Source of the DNA: Sphingomonas limnosediminicola
GTDB taxonomy: Bacteria; Pseudomonadota; Alphaproteobacteria; Sphingomonadales; Sphingomonadaceae
Reading direction: 5' to 3'
NCBI RefSeq assembly: GCF_039537965.1
Contig: NZ_BAABBM010000001.1
Coordinates: 2,083,501-2,147,500 of the forward strand
DNA length: 64,000 nucleotides
A model generated the notes under the pieces. That model was not told the origin of the DNA, made no database searches, and saw only the letters and a list, made by a program, of their open reading frames with translations. Position 1 is the stretch's first letter. Each line of letters begins with the position of its first letter. Positions 21,082 through 29,581 of the stretch are shown here, piece after piece. The translations under genes and the position numbers were made by a program.

Positions 21082-21483
21082 GTGCCCAAGCTCCACATGA
21101 CCAAGGTCGCGTTCGCTTGCCGCGACCTCGAAATGCTGCAGCAGCGGATCGCCGGCCGCGCGATCGGCGGCGAGGTGCGCGTCGTCACCCGAATGCGCCC
21201 GAAGCGCGCCGCGGAATTGGTCGGCGGCTCACTCTACTGGATCGTCAAGCACCGGCTGATCGCATGCCAGGAGATCCTGCGATTCGACGATCGCAGCGAC
21301 GGGCGAATCGATATCGTCTGTACCGACGAACTGGTCACCGTCGCGCCAATGCCGCGCCGCGCGCACCAAGGCTGGCGATACCTCGAGGAAGGTGACGCGC
21401 CCTCGTCGGACGACGACGGCAGCGGCCTCGGAATGCTTCCCCCGCGCCTATATGGACGGCTCGCCGCACTCGCTCTGGTATAG
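21082..21483 (+). CDS. DUF1489-family protein
   Basis: A 133-residue basic protein beginning at a GTG (MPKLHMTKVAFACRDLEML). The segments TRMRPKRAAELVGGSLYWIVKHRLIACQ and DELVTVAPMPRRAHQGWRYL match the pattern of DUF1489, widespread in alphaproteobacteria and of unknown function. It starts 39 bases after mgtE and may be co-transcribed with it. Confidence 0.8.
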   Translation: MPKLHMTKVAFACRDLEMLQQRIAGRAIGGEVRVVTRMRPKRAAELVGGSLYWIVKHRLIACQEILRFDDRSDGRIDIVCTDELVTVAPMPRRAHQGWRYLEEGDAPSSDDDGSGLGMLPPRLYGRLAALALV

Positions 21484-21533
21484 TCGCCAAGCCGACGCTA
21501 TCCGGCCATCAGCAACCGGACAGGGAGGTCATG

Positions 21534-22202
21534 ATGAGCACTTCGACACGTATCGATATCAAAGTCGCTGAGCGCGCGATGCTCAAGCATCCCTTCTACC
21601 AGGCATGGACCGAAGGCCGCCTCAGCCTCGAAGATCTCCGCGCCTACGCCCGCCAGTATTTCCACCATGTCGAAGCCTTCCCGCAGGCCGTCAGCGCCGT
21701 GCACAGCGCCTGCCCCGACCGCGAGGGCCGCCGCATGCTTGCCGAAAATCTCGCCGAAGAAGAGGGCATCGAAAGGGGCAAGCAGGACCACGCGACCTTG
21801 TGGCTGATGTTCGCTTGCGGCCTTGGCGAAGACGCCGGCGCCGTGCGCGACCAGCAACTGAACGCCGAGACACAGGACCTGATCGACACGTTCCGCAACC
21901 TGTCGCGCCGTTCCTATGCGTCGGGCCTCGGCGCGCTCTACGCCTATGAAAGCCAGTTTCCAGGCGTCGCCAGCGCGAAGATCGAGGGCCTCATGGACCG
22001 CTACGGCATCGTCGATGAGGAGACGCTCCGCTTCTTCCGCGTCCACGAGAGCGCCGATGTCGAGCACAGTGCGGTGTGCCGCGAGCTGCTCGATCGCTTC
22101 GGCGAGGACGAGCGTGAGGAAGCCGTCGCGGCTGCCGAAGAGCTGGCCGGTGCGCTGTGGAACTTCCTGTCGGGCGTGGAGGCCCGCGTCTCAGTTCACT
22201 GA
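21534..22202 (+). CDS. CADD-family enzyme, probable 4-aminobenzoate-forming heme-oxygenase-fold protein
   Basis: A 222-residue all-helical protein of the TenA/PqqC/heme-oxygenase fold. It aligns along its whole length with Chlamydia CADD (TIGR04305), which makes p-aminobenzoate for folate from its own tyrosine. Residues corresponding to CADD Tyr27 (Tyr22, in KHPFYQAW) and Lys152 (Lys149, in SAKIEGL) are kept, as are metal-site residues in LAEEEGIERGKQDH and VHESADVEHS. GGGAGG at 21523-21528 favours the second ATG of a pair. Folate role is inferred from the family. Confidence 0.82.
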   Translation: MSTSTRIDIKVAERAMLKHPFYQAWTEGRLSLEDLRAYARQYFHHVEAFPQAVSAVHSACPDREGRRMLAENLAEEEGIERGKQDHATLWLMFACGLGEDAGAVRDQQLNAETQDLIDTFRNLSRRSYASGLGALYAYESQFPGVASAKIEGLMDRYGIVDEETLRFFRVHESADVEHSAVCRELLDRFGEDEREEAVAAAEELAGALWNFLSGVEARVSVH

Positions 22203-22900
22203 GATGATTTGCATCCGCTGACGCTGGTCGATCCGCTCACCCGAACGGTGCAGGCGGGGCGGCCTGTCAGCACGATGGTGCCCGGCCCGGAACCGTCGAT
22301 CTTCGCCGAATTGGTGACGACGGCCTTGATCGTCGCCGCGCCCTCAGCGCCGAACGTCGCATCCTTCGAAGTAAGCGCGGTCGCATCGAGCGAGGACATC
22401 CCACGAATGACCGCCGTGATTTTCGCAGCGCGGCCGGCAAGCGACGCATTGGCGGTGCCGCCGATCGACACGTTGAGCTGATCGACGTCGACCTGCGCGA
22501 TCGTCGTCGATCCCGATCCTTGGACGGACAGGTCGAAGGTCAGCCCCTTGACCTTGTTGATGTCGAGCGCGCCCGACCCGTTCAGCCAGGCGGAGACCAG
22601 GTCGTGCGTGCCGATCTCGATCGCGATCGGTCCGGGGTCGCCGCCCGGATAACCGCCCCATGTTGAACGGTTGGGATGCACGATGAGCGTGCTGCCCTGG
22701 GTTTCGATGGAGACGCGGTCGAGCGCGGCGGTGCTGCTGCCGGTTGCCTTCGCTGAGACGGGAACGCCGACGGTCAGCTTGATGCGATAAGGGCCTTCGA
22801 CGCGGATCTTGTCGAAGCTGCTGACGCCGAAGTTGCGGGTCGCGGCGCCGGCGGGCGAAGCCGCGGCGGCGAGCGAAGCGAGGATGAGAAAGGTGCGCAT
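22196..22900 (-). CDS. Secreted GIN/DUF2807-domain protein
   Basis: A 234-residue protein with a cleavable signal peptide (MRTFLILASLAAAASPAGAA). The mature part is a beta-helical DUF2807 domain (putative auto-transporter adhesin head GIN), with FDKIRVEGPYRIKLTVG at the start and repeated GSGALDINKVKG/GSGSTTIAQVDV turns. Two cysteines near the C terminus (ACTV, GCKS) may form a disulfide. Function unknown, probably on the cell envelope. It lies 34 bases after a related lipoprotein gene. Confidence 0.82.
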   Translation of the reverse strand: MRTFLILASLAAAASPAGAATRNFGVSSFDKIRVEGPYRIKLTVGVPVSAKATGSSTAALDRVSIETQGSTLIVHPNRSTWGGYPGGDPGPIAIEIGTHDLVSAWLNGSGALDINKVKGLTFDLSVQGSGSTTIAQVDVDQLNVSIGGTANASLAGRAAKITAVIRGMSSLDATALTSKDATFGAEGAATIKAVVTNSAKIDGSGPGTIVLTGRPACTVRVSGSTSVSGCKSSQ

Positions 22901-22934
22901 GGACGCACCTTCCACCATCATGGTTAAGCGGTCT

Positions 22935-23669
22935 TTAAGAGCAGCGGACGTTGCCCGATCCGGCCTTGTGAATGCTGCACTTCGCGCCGCCAGCGATGTC
23001 GACGTCGCCAGATCCCATGATGCTGACGTCGGCCGTTCCGCTCGAATGGGCGCGAACGCTGCCGGAACCGGCGATCGAAACCTTCGCCTGCTGCGACTGG
23101 ACGGCGCCGGCGTCGATGTCGCCCGACCCGGCGATGTCATAGTCGGCACTCTGCGCCTTGCCCGCGCTGGCCTTGATTCCGCCCGATCCCGCGATGGCGA
23201 GCTTCGCCGTCTGCACGTCAAGCGCGCCAACGTTGAGCCCGCCCGATCCCGCGACGGTTCCTTCGAAACGATCGCCCTGGACCTTGTCGACCCTGATGTC
23301 GCCGGATCCGGCGATCGTCGCGCCATTGAGCTTCGGCACGGTGACGACGAAGTGCGCCTTGCCGTTCGAGCTCCACCCCATGTGGAACCAGCCCTTTTCC
23401 TTTTCGGGATGGATGACGAGCTTGTCGCCCTTCACCTCGACGATCGTCTTCTCGAGGAGCTTCTGCGAGCCGCGCGCGGAGACGCTGGGGTTCGAACCGG
23501 TGCGGACCTCGACGTCATAAGGCCCAGCGACCTCGATCTGCTGGAAATTCGCGACCTGGTAGTTGCGCGAAGTGTCGGGACCGGCGTCGTCGCTATCGCC
23601 ATGGGTCCGGCCACATGCGGACGTCGCGGCGGAAGCGGCGATCACGGCGGCGGTAATGGTCTTGCGCAT
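22935..23669 (-). CDS. GIN/DUF2807-domain lipoprotein
   Basis: A 244-residue protein. The N terminus MRKTITAAVIAASAATSACG suggests a lipoprotein signal with cysteine at 19. The mature protein has FQQIEVAGPYDVEVRTG and then at least six repeats of the form AGSGDI/AGSGGL at about 20-residue spacing, giving a regular beta-helix. GGAG precedes the ATG at 23669 by six bases. It is the first of two tandem GIN-domain genes. Function unknown. Confidence 0.82.
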   Translation of the reverse strand: MRKTITAAVIAASAATSACGRTHGDSDDAGPDTSRNYQVANFQQIEVAGPYDVEVRTGSNPSVSARGSQKLLEKTIVEVKGDKLVIHPEKEKGWFHMGWSSNGKAHFVVTVPKLNGATIAGSGDIRVDKVQGDRFEGTVAGSGGLNVGALDVQTAKLAIAGSGGIKASAGKAQSADYDIAGSGDIDAGAVQSQQAKVSIAGSGSVRAHSSGTADVSIMGSGDVDIAGGAKCSIHKAGSGNVRCS

Positions 23670-23875
23670 GCGATTCTCCATAACGCTGTGTTACGTGCAC
23701 AATACACTTGGCGCGTCGCGGCTGCAAGCGCAATCTCCTGGCCAACGCTTTCGCTCCACTTGCCGGAACAGCGTAAGCGTGAGAGTGTCGCACCGCCGCG
23801 CCGCAGCAGTCTCGCGGGGCTAGCGCGTACGCCTCTCGGGGAAGGCTGTCGCATGATCAACGGGGCTGGATCTGC

Positions 23876-23891
23876 CCGGGCGCGCGCCCGG
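23876..23891. repeat. 16-bp GC palindrome touching the MBOAT start codon
   Basis: CCGGGCGCGCGCCCGG is a perfect palindrome. Its last base is the first base of the GTG start codon of the O-acyltransferase gene, and there is no Shine-Dalgarno sequence. It could fold in the mRNA or bind a protein. Confidence 0.6.
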
Positions 23892-25312
23892 TGATTTTCA
23901 ATTCGCTGACGTTCCTGGTCTTCTTCGCGGCAGTCATGGCGCTGCACTATGCGCCATTCTTCTCGTGGCATCAGAAGAAGATCAATCTCCTGCTGGCGTC
24001 GTATCTCTTCTACGCGGCCTGGAACCCGCCATTCGTGATCCTGCTGTGGATCTCGACCGTGGTCGATTGGTGGGCGGCGCAATGGATGGTTCGCGCCAAG
24101 CGCGAGCACACGCGCAAGCTATGGATGCTGATCAGCGTCGTCGTGAATCTCGGGATGCTCGGCTATTTCAAATATGGCGGGTTCCTGCTCGACAATTTCG
24201 TCGACCTCGCTGCGGCCGTCGGCGTCGTCTACCACCCGCCCGGATGGGACATCATCCTTCCCGTCGGGATCAGCTTCTACACCTTCGCCACTTTGTCCTA
24301 CACGCTCGACGTCTATCTTCGGCGGTCGAAGCCGGCGGGCAGCTTCCTCAACTACGCCTTGTTCGTGACTTTCTTCCCGCACCTCGTTGCCGGCCCGATC
24401 ATGCGGCCGACCGAACTGGTGCCGCAGTTCGAGCAGCCGCGGCAGGCAAGGCTCAACCAGATCTTCTTCGGCCTGGCCTTGCTGACGCTCGGGCTGTTCC
24501 AGAAAGTGGTTCTGGCCGATGGTTTCCTCGCGCCGGTGGTGGAGGCGGTCTATGACGCGCCCGGCAAGATGCCCGGCATGCTTGACAGCTGGGTCGCGAC
24601 CCTTGCTTTCGCCGGACAGATTTTCTGCGACTTCGCCGGCTATTCGACGTCGGCGATCGGGGTGGCGCTCTGCCTCGGTTTCGCCATGCCCGACAACTTC
24701 CGCTTCCCCTATGGCGCGGTAGGCTTCTCCGATTTCTGGCGCCGATGGCACATCACCCTGTCGAGCTGGCTGCGCGATTATCTTTACATACCGCTGGGCG
24801 GGAACCGGCACGGACAGGCGCGGACCTATGCGGCGCTCATGGGGACGATGCTCCTCGGCGGCCTGTGGCACGGCGCCAACTGGACGTTCGTCGTTTGGGG
24901 CGGCCTGCATGGGCTTTACCTGTCCTGTGAGCGTTGGCTTCGATCCCGGTTCAAGGGCTTCACGCCCGGGCGGGCGGCAACGCTGGGCCTCGCGCTGCTG
25001 ACCTTCGCACTCATCAACATCACCTGGGTCTTCTTCCGTGCGAAAACCTTCACCGACGCCGGCGTGGTGCTGAAAGGCATAGCGGGCATGCAGGCCAAGC
25101 CCGACCCGCTGATCGCAGCAGGGCCGATGATCCTCGCAATCCTGATCGTGTCGGCCATCTTCGGCACCCATCTCGCGATGCGTAACACGACGCTTGAGGC
25201 GGTGATCGAACGAACTCCGTCGGTCGCAATCGCCGGCATTTGGTCGGTGCTTCTTTTCGCAGTGATCGTGGAGCAGGGGCAAGGCAGTGCCTTCATCTAT
25301 TTCGCATTCTAA
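23891..25312 (+). CDS. MBOAT-family O-acyltransferase (AlgI-like)
   Basis: A 473-residue membrane protein with about 10 hydrophobic segments and the MBOAT core. FSDFWRRWHITLSSWLRDYL and YIPLGGNRHG are followed by the catalytic histidine in GGLWHGANWTF near residue 327. AlgI-type proteins pass acetyl groups across the membrane to acetylate polysaccharides. The start is the GTG giving MIFNSLTFLVFF, the usual family N terminus. It overlaps the SGNH partner gene by 26 bases, so both probably act together. Confidence 0.92.
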   Translation: MIFNSLTFLVFFAAVMALHYAPFFSWHQKKINLLLASYLFYAAWNPPFVILLWISTVVDWWAAQWMVRAKREHTRKLWMLISVVVNLGMLGYFKYGGFLLDNFVDLAAAVGVVYHPPGWDIILPVGISFYTFATLSYTLDVYLRRSKPAGSFLNYALFVTFFPHLVAGPIMRPTELVPQFEQPRQARLNQIFFGLALLTLGLFQKVVLADGFLAPVVEAVYDAPGKMPGMLDSWVATLAFAGQIFCDFAGYSTSAIGVALCLGFAMPDNFRFPYGAVGFSDFWRRWHITLSSWLRDYLYIPLGGNRHGQARTYAALMGTMLLGGLWHGANWTFVVWGGLHGLYLSCERWLRSRFKGFTPGRAATLGLALLTFALINITWVFFRAKTFTDAGVVLKGIAGMQAKPDPLIAAGPMILAILIVSAIFGTHLAMRNTTLEAVIERTPSVAIAGIWSVLLFAVIVEQGQGSAFIYFAF

Positions 25313-26489
25313 GGCGCGCGACGCCGAAGTCCGGGGTGTACGCGAAGGCGCGCTTCCTGCCGGGCTCAGGCAGACGGCATCCCACCGTCCGGGCCAGGCG
25401 CAGCCGGTGCCGACGCGCGACATCCCGCTTCGCCCGTGGGTGAAAATGGGCGTGTTCGCGTTCGCTGCGACGACCCTGATGACCGCGGCGTGGGAATGGA
25501 ATGCGCGGACCAACATCGGACTTCGCGCCGGCGATATCGACGACAGCCCGCAGGCATGGGCCGAGGCGCGACGGGCCGCCAGTTCCGCCGAGGTCGCCAT
25601 CGTCGGCGACAGCCGCATCCTGTTCGACACCGACCTCGACCGCTTCGAGAAGATGACAGGCGTTCGTCCCGTCCAGGCGGCGATCGTCGGCACGAACGGC
25701 AGGGCGCTGCTGGAAAATTTCGCCAATGACGCGAAGTTCAAGGGACTGCTGATCGTCGGGATGGCCGACACGAGCTACTTCCGCCCTCAGGGTGTCGGCA
25801 TCGGCGGGCCCTATCTCAAAAGCTTCAACAAGAATGACAAGCCGTCGCAACTGACCGGCCTGTGGCTGGACCGCTGGCTGCAGAACTACCTGGCCTTCAT
25901 GGACTCGGATTATCGCCTGAGCCGGTGGGCACCGCGCTTCGACAATGGCTGGCGCAAGGGAACGGACAGCCCTTACGACGACGTCTGGAAGATCTCTGAG
26001 ACGTTCCCCGGCCGGCAGTATTTCATGTGGGATCGGATCGAAACCGATCCCTACCTGCAAGGCCATGCGCGTTACGCCTGGCATGGTTTCAAGCGGCCTC
26101 CGCTCCCTCGTGCCGTCGCAGACAAGGTCATCGAACGGAGCGCTGAAGCCGTGCGGCGAATCCGCGCGCGCGGTGGCGACGTGATCTTCGTCCGCCCGCC
26201 CTCGGCGCCCGCGCTGCGCGTCAACGAGGAAAAGAGCCTTCCGCGCAGCGTCGGCTGGGATCGCCTGCTGGTGGGGGCCAATGCGAAGGGCATCCACGCT
26301 GACGATTTGCCGCAAGCGCAGAAGCTCGTGCTTCCGGAATTATCCCACCTCAGCCGCAAGTGCGCAGCCGTCTTTACCGACGCTTATGTCCGCCGACTGG
26401 TTGAGCTGACGCCGCGCCTGAAACTGCGCGCCGACGCGCCTCCGCCGCTGGGCCGGACGGACTGCGCGCCGGCTCTCCCGAAGGGGTAG
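25287..26489 (+). CDS. SGNH-like periplasmic partner of the MBOAT acyltransferase
   Basis: A 400-residue protein anchored by one transmembrane segment (about residues 52-70, VKMGVFAFAATTLMTAAWEW). The domain after it has an SGNH-type nucleophile region VAIVGDSRILFD near residue 107 and a C-terminal LPELSHLSRKCAAVFTD that could hold the Asp/His part of a triad. Such proteins complete polysaccharide O-acetylation in the periplasm. It starts at a GTG inside the end of the MBOAT gene. Confidence 0.75.
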   Translation: MPSSISHSKARDAEVRGVREGALPAGLRQTASHRPGQAQPVPTRDIPLRPWVKMGVFAFAATTLMTAAWEWNARTNIGLRAGDIDDSPQAWAEARRAASSAEVAIVGDSRILFDTDLDRFEKMTGVRPVQAAIVGTNGRALLENFANDAKFKGLLIVGMADTSYFRPQGVGIGGPYLKSFNKNDKPSQLTGLWLDRWLQNYLAFMDSDYRLSRWAPRFDNGWRKGTDSPYDDVWKISETFPGRQYFMWDRIETDPYLQGHARYAWHGFKRPPLPRAVADKVIERSAEAVRRIRARGGDVIFVRPPSAPALRVNEEKSLPRSVGWDRLLVGANAKGIHADDLPQAQKLVLPELSHLSRKCAAVFTDAYVRRLVELTPRLKLRADAPPPLGRTDCAPALPKG

Positions 26490-26693
26490 CAGATCGCGCG
26501 ACGGGGAGGGTTTGGAGCATCAGCATATTGCGCAAACACCCCATCTCCTGGCTCCCAAGCCAATGGCAGCTTTCGACCGCATTCCTGCCATTAGTATCAC
26601 GTCGATTTAAAACGTTAGGGAGCTGAGGACAGTTTTGGCCTCGTCAATTCGTCGGTGGTCTGGCGCTAGATCACGGATGTGGCGATTGCGTCT

Positions 26694-28052
26694 TCAGTGA
26701 GATCTGCCAACAAATGCCACTCGCGCGTAGACTTTGGCGCCAGCAGGATCATTTCCATAGGCGTGCGTGAACTCCGCCGGAATGAAATCCTTGGTGTATG
26801 ATGATCCAACAAAGAGCGAGAGCCCGCTCTTTTCGAATAGGGTTCGCTCGTACCCAAGGGTCAACGCTCCAGCCCATTTCAGAACTGCCCCACCGTTGGG
26901 TACCGCTAGGTCCAGGTTATCGGGGAGGATCTGCAGGAGCTCCGCCCGGCCATAAAATTTGTTGGGCCCAAGTTGGTACAGCGCCTCTTCGAGAAAACTA
27001 TTCTGGGCTGCGCCATGGGTCGGGCGGCCTTGGCCCCAGATAAGGGAAGACTTCAGTGTCCCCGTTCCAACGGAATAGGAGGCAGTCAACCAAGCCGCGA
27101 CGAATTGGCTGTGTTCTGCCCGTCCAGCATCTTCGGGCAACAATGCGTCGGCATAGGATGCACCAAAACTGAGGTGGTTATCGACCTTCTGGTTCACGCG
27201 AACAGCATAAGAATCAGGACTGTGCATGGGTAAGGGCCAGACGATGTCCTTGCCGCTGAAGACCGTCGTTTCGATCGTTGTTCCAGCAAGTTGATAGCCG
27301 ATGCCCAGGACGGTCGAGACATCGTGAAATCCGTCCTGGAGGGAATGGCCGAGCGGCGCATCAGGATTACCTTCTGCAGAAATTCGATGCATGAAGGGGA
27401 CCGGACCGAATGCGGCTTCACCGCGAGGCGCGAACAGGAACGTCAATCGCTCCTTCTTGTCAGCATTAAGGGTCAGGCTGTCCCGGAACTCGAGTGCCAT
27501 GATGTAGTCGTGAGGATGCATAGCATCGATGTTTTCGGTTTGCAGCAGCTGGGGTGTTCCCTTGTCCCCGACCGTCAAATGCTCGGGAGTACCCATCACA
27601 TCGATGCTAAGATGATTTCGGGACGATAGGTCCTCATCGTACATCAGCATCCACATTCCGGGCCCGGTCAAGCGTGACTGTCCGCGTGGACCGGAGGTGC
27701 GCGAATAAAGCATGAACTGATTGAGGCGCACCATCACACCGTTGTCCGATTTAGCGCCCTCTGACATCGGCATGCTCATGGCCGATTGATCGGGATTGGC
27801 CGTAGTCTTGGATTTCTTTGAAGGGGGCTCGGCGGGACTGGAATTTGGTGACGCTGCCTTTTCGGACGGAGAGGTCGCTCGGGGGATTTTGGCATTTGGC
27901 ATGCAAATTCCCATACGGGGGTTGAAGCGCTGGGTTGCCGGACATTCGGCTGATGGCGTAGCGATTGAAGGCTGCGAACCTATCGCGCGATGTTGAGCGT
28001 CCGCAGCAGAGCCGTAAATGTTGAACGCAATGAAGTTCAGCAAGCAGAGCAA
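26694..28052 (-). CDS. Predicted outer-membrane beta-barrel protein
   Basis: A 452-residue protein with a hydrophobic N terminus ending in SAADAQ. A low-complexity Ser/Pro/Lys/Met stretch (about 60-105, rich in SMPMSEG-like segments) is followed by amphipathic strands typical of a barrel and a closing AKVYARVAFVGRSH. Segments such as MHPHDYIMALEFRD recall proteins found near copper resistance genes, but I see no such genes here. The start (TTG at 28052) is uncertain. The gene and its flanks are visibly less GC-rich than neighbours, suggesting acquisition. Confidence 0.65.
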   Translation of the reverse strand: MLCLLNFIAFNIYGSAADAQHRAIGSQPSIATPSAECPATQRFNPRMGICMPNAKIPRATSPSEKAASPNSSPAEPPSKKSKTTANPDQSAMSMPMSEGAKSDNGVMVRLNQFMLYSRTSGPRGQSRLTGPGMWMLMYDEDLSSRNHLSIDVMGTPEHLTVGDKGTPQLLQTENIDAMHPHDYIMALEFRDSLTLNADKKERLTFLFAPRGEAAFGPVPFMHRISAEGNPDAPLGHSLQDGFHDVSTVLGIGYQLAGTTIETTVFSGKDIVWPLPMHSPDSYAVRVNQKVDNHLSFGASYADALLPEDAGRAEHSQFVAAWLTASYSVGTGTLKSSLIWGQGRPTHGAAQNSFLEEALYQLGPNKFYGRAELLQILPDNLDLAVPNGGAVLKWAGALTLGYERTLFEKSGLSLFVGSSYTKDFIPAEFTHAYGNDPAGAKVYARVAFVGRSH

Positions 28053-28162
28053 ACTTGTTCTGGATCTCGGATCCCGCTTCCGGGCCGGTGCCTCAAAACT
28101 GGGGCCTGTAAGCCACCCATTCTGGACTTTAGAGCGACGGGCCGCGATGATGCTCCTCTGAG

Positions 28163-28720
28163 TCAGCCTTGTCGCCGGTAATGCATGGCGACCGCGCCGC
28201 TGTGGAGCGGCCTCGCCGAGACCAGTTCGAGTCTTCGCGTACTGGGCAGCCCGCCTTGGTACAGGGTCGGGCCATGTCCGGCGATCCTAGGGTGAACGAG
28301 GAACTTGTACTCGTCGATCAGACCTAACCGGTCCAGCTCGGTTGCGAGTTTGCCACTACCGAGAAGCACGCCTGCGGGATTCGCGTCCTTGATCCTTTGC
28401 ACGCCTGTCCGCAGGTCGTCGGCGATGTGATGGCTGTTGGTCCATGGGAAGTCTTTTCGTGTCGATGACACCACGTACTTCGGCTTGGCCTCCAGCTTCA
28501 CCGCCCACTCGTGCATCGCCGGCGGCGCCTCCACGTCGCCGCGAGCAACCGCCGGCCAATAGCTCTCCATCATCTCATATGTGGTGCGGCCCCACAGCAT
28601 TGCTCCGCTTTCGTCCATCAGGCGGGTGAAGTACGCGTGCGTCTCGTCGTCGGCGATTCCTTCTTGATGGTCGACGCAGCCGTCCAGCGTCACGTTTATG
28701 CTAAACGTCAATAATCCCAT
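28163..28720 (-). CDS. Dihydrofolate reductase / RibD C-terminal-like protein
   Basis: A 185-residue protein of the RibD_C/DHFR-like fold. It starts MGLLTFSINVTLDGCVDH, then MLWGRTTYEMMESYWP, VVSSTRKD and a glycine-rich LLGSGKLATELDRLGLIDEY, a common arrangement in stand-alone reductases. It probably binds NADPH, and the substrate is unknown. The protein length is normal for this group. Confidence 0.88.
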   Translation of the reverse strand: MGLLTFSINVTLDGCVDHQEGIADDETHAYFTRLMDESGAMLWGRTTYEMMESYWPAVARGDVEAPPAMHEWAVKLEAKPKYVVSSTRKDFPWTNSHHIADDLRTGVQRIKDANPAGVLLGSGKLATELDRLGLIDEYKFLVHPRIAGHGPTLYQGGLPSTRRLELVSARPLHSGAVAMHYRRQG

Positions 28721-28820
28721 GAGGGGGAGCGTAAGCCAGACGCTGAAGAAAGGGCAACGGGTTGTGCATCGGCGAAAGTCGGCTTTCCAGCCATTCCGGC
28801 CACTCCACGTCCGCAGCTAG

Positions 28821-28855
28821 CGCAAAAAGAAAGGGCGTCCCGTTAGGGACGCCCT
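28821..28855 (-). terminator. Rho-independent terminator of carD
   Basis: On the minus strand AGGGCGTCCC pairs perfectly with GGGACGCCCT over a 4-base loop (stem 28832-28855), followed by TTTCTTTTT. It lies 28 bases after the carD stop. Confidence 0.93.
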
Positions 28856-28882
28856 CGCTTCATCCGCACTTTCGTGCCGGAT

Positions 28883-29416
28883 TTATGCGACTTCCTTGGC
28901 CTTGTTGTGGATCGGCCAGGACTTGTTGAGGATGTCGAGGATCTTCGCGAGCGCGGCCTTCTCGTCGGTCTGCTCCATCGCGCCAAGCTCACGCGCCAGG
29001 CGCGAGGATGCCGCTTCGAAGATCTGCCGTTCGGAATAGCTCTGCTCCGGCGCATCGTCCGGACGGAACAGGTCGCGGGTCACTTCGGCGATCGACGTCA
29101 GGTCGCCCGAGTTGATCTTCGCTTCATATTCCTGGGCGCGGCGCGACCACATGGTGCGCTTTACCTTGGGCTTGCCCTTCAGGGTCTCGAGAGCGTCCTT
29201 CATGGTCTTGTCGGATGACAGCTTGCGCATGCCGACAGAGTCCGCCTTGTTCACCGGAACGCGGAGAGTCATCTTCTCCTTCTCGAACCGGAGCACGTAG
29301 AGCTCCAGCGAGCATCCGGCGATCTCGGTGCTTTGCAGCTCGACGACGCGGCCTACGCCATGCTTGGGGTACACGACATAATCACCGACATCGAAGCTAA
29401 GCGCCTTTGTAGCCAT
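28883..29416 (-). CDS. carD: CarD-family transcriptional regulator
   Basis: A 177-residue RNA polymerase-binding protein. The N-terminal RID domain (FDVGDYVVYPKHGVGRVVEL, residues about 8-65) contacts the polymerase beta subunit, and the helical C-terminal half (WSRRAQEYEAKINSGDLTSIAEV) contacts promoter DNA. It stabilises open promoter complexes. The ATG at 29416 has AAGGTG upstream. The 165-base leader to dinB includes an AT-rich segment likely to be its promoter, and the terminator at 28821-28855 makes it a single-gene unit. Confidence 0.95.
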   Translation of the reverse strand: MATKALSFDVGDYVVYPKHGVGRVVELQSTEIAGCSLELYVLRFEKEKMTLRVPVNKADSVGMRKLSSDKTMKDALETLKGKPKVKRTMWSRRAQEYEAKINSGDLTSIAEVTRDLFRPDDAPEQSYSERQIFEAASSRLARELGAMEQTDEKAALAKILDILNKSWPIHNKAKEVA

Positions 29417-29581
29417 TCGCACACCTTTCAAAATTACGGCAGTAGAGCCAGCACCGCAGTGCCGCCCCCCAAAGCGACCGATGGTCGTGGCTCCCCAGCC
29501 AGTTACTTGTGCTTCCCTTAGAATAAGGCCGCAGCTGAATCGCACGCGGCCCCATGTGACAATTTTATATCACAAAAGGTC

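Noticed and set aside
22809..23894. A 361-codon plus-strand frame opposite the GIN-domain genes
   Set aside because: The repeat pattern and signal peptides are on the minus strand; the plus frame is Arg/Asp-rich without domains.
29555..29574. TGTGA...TCACA resembling a CRP/FNR site near carD
   Set aside because: The spacer is 10 bases rather than the six expected, and the AT-rich centre makes a chance match likely.
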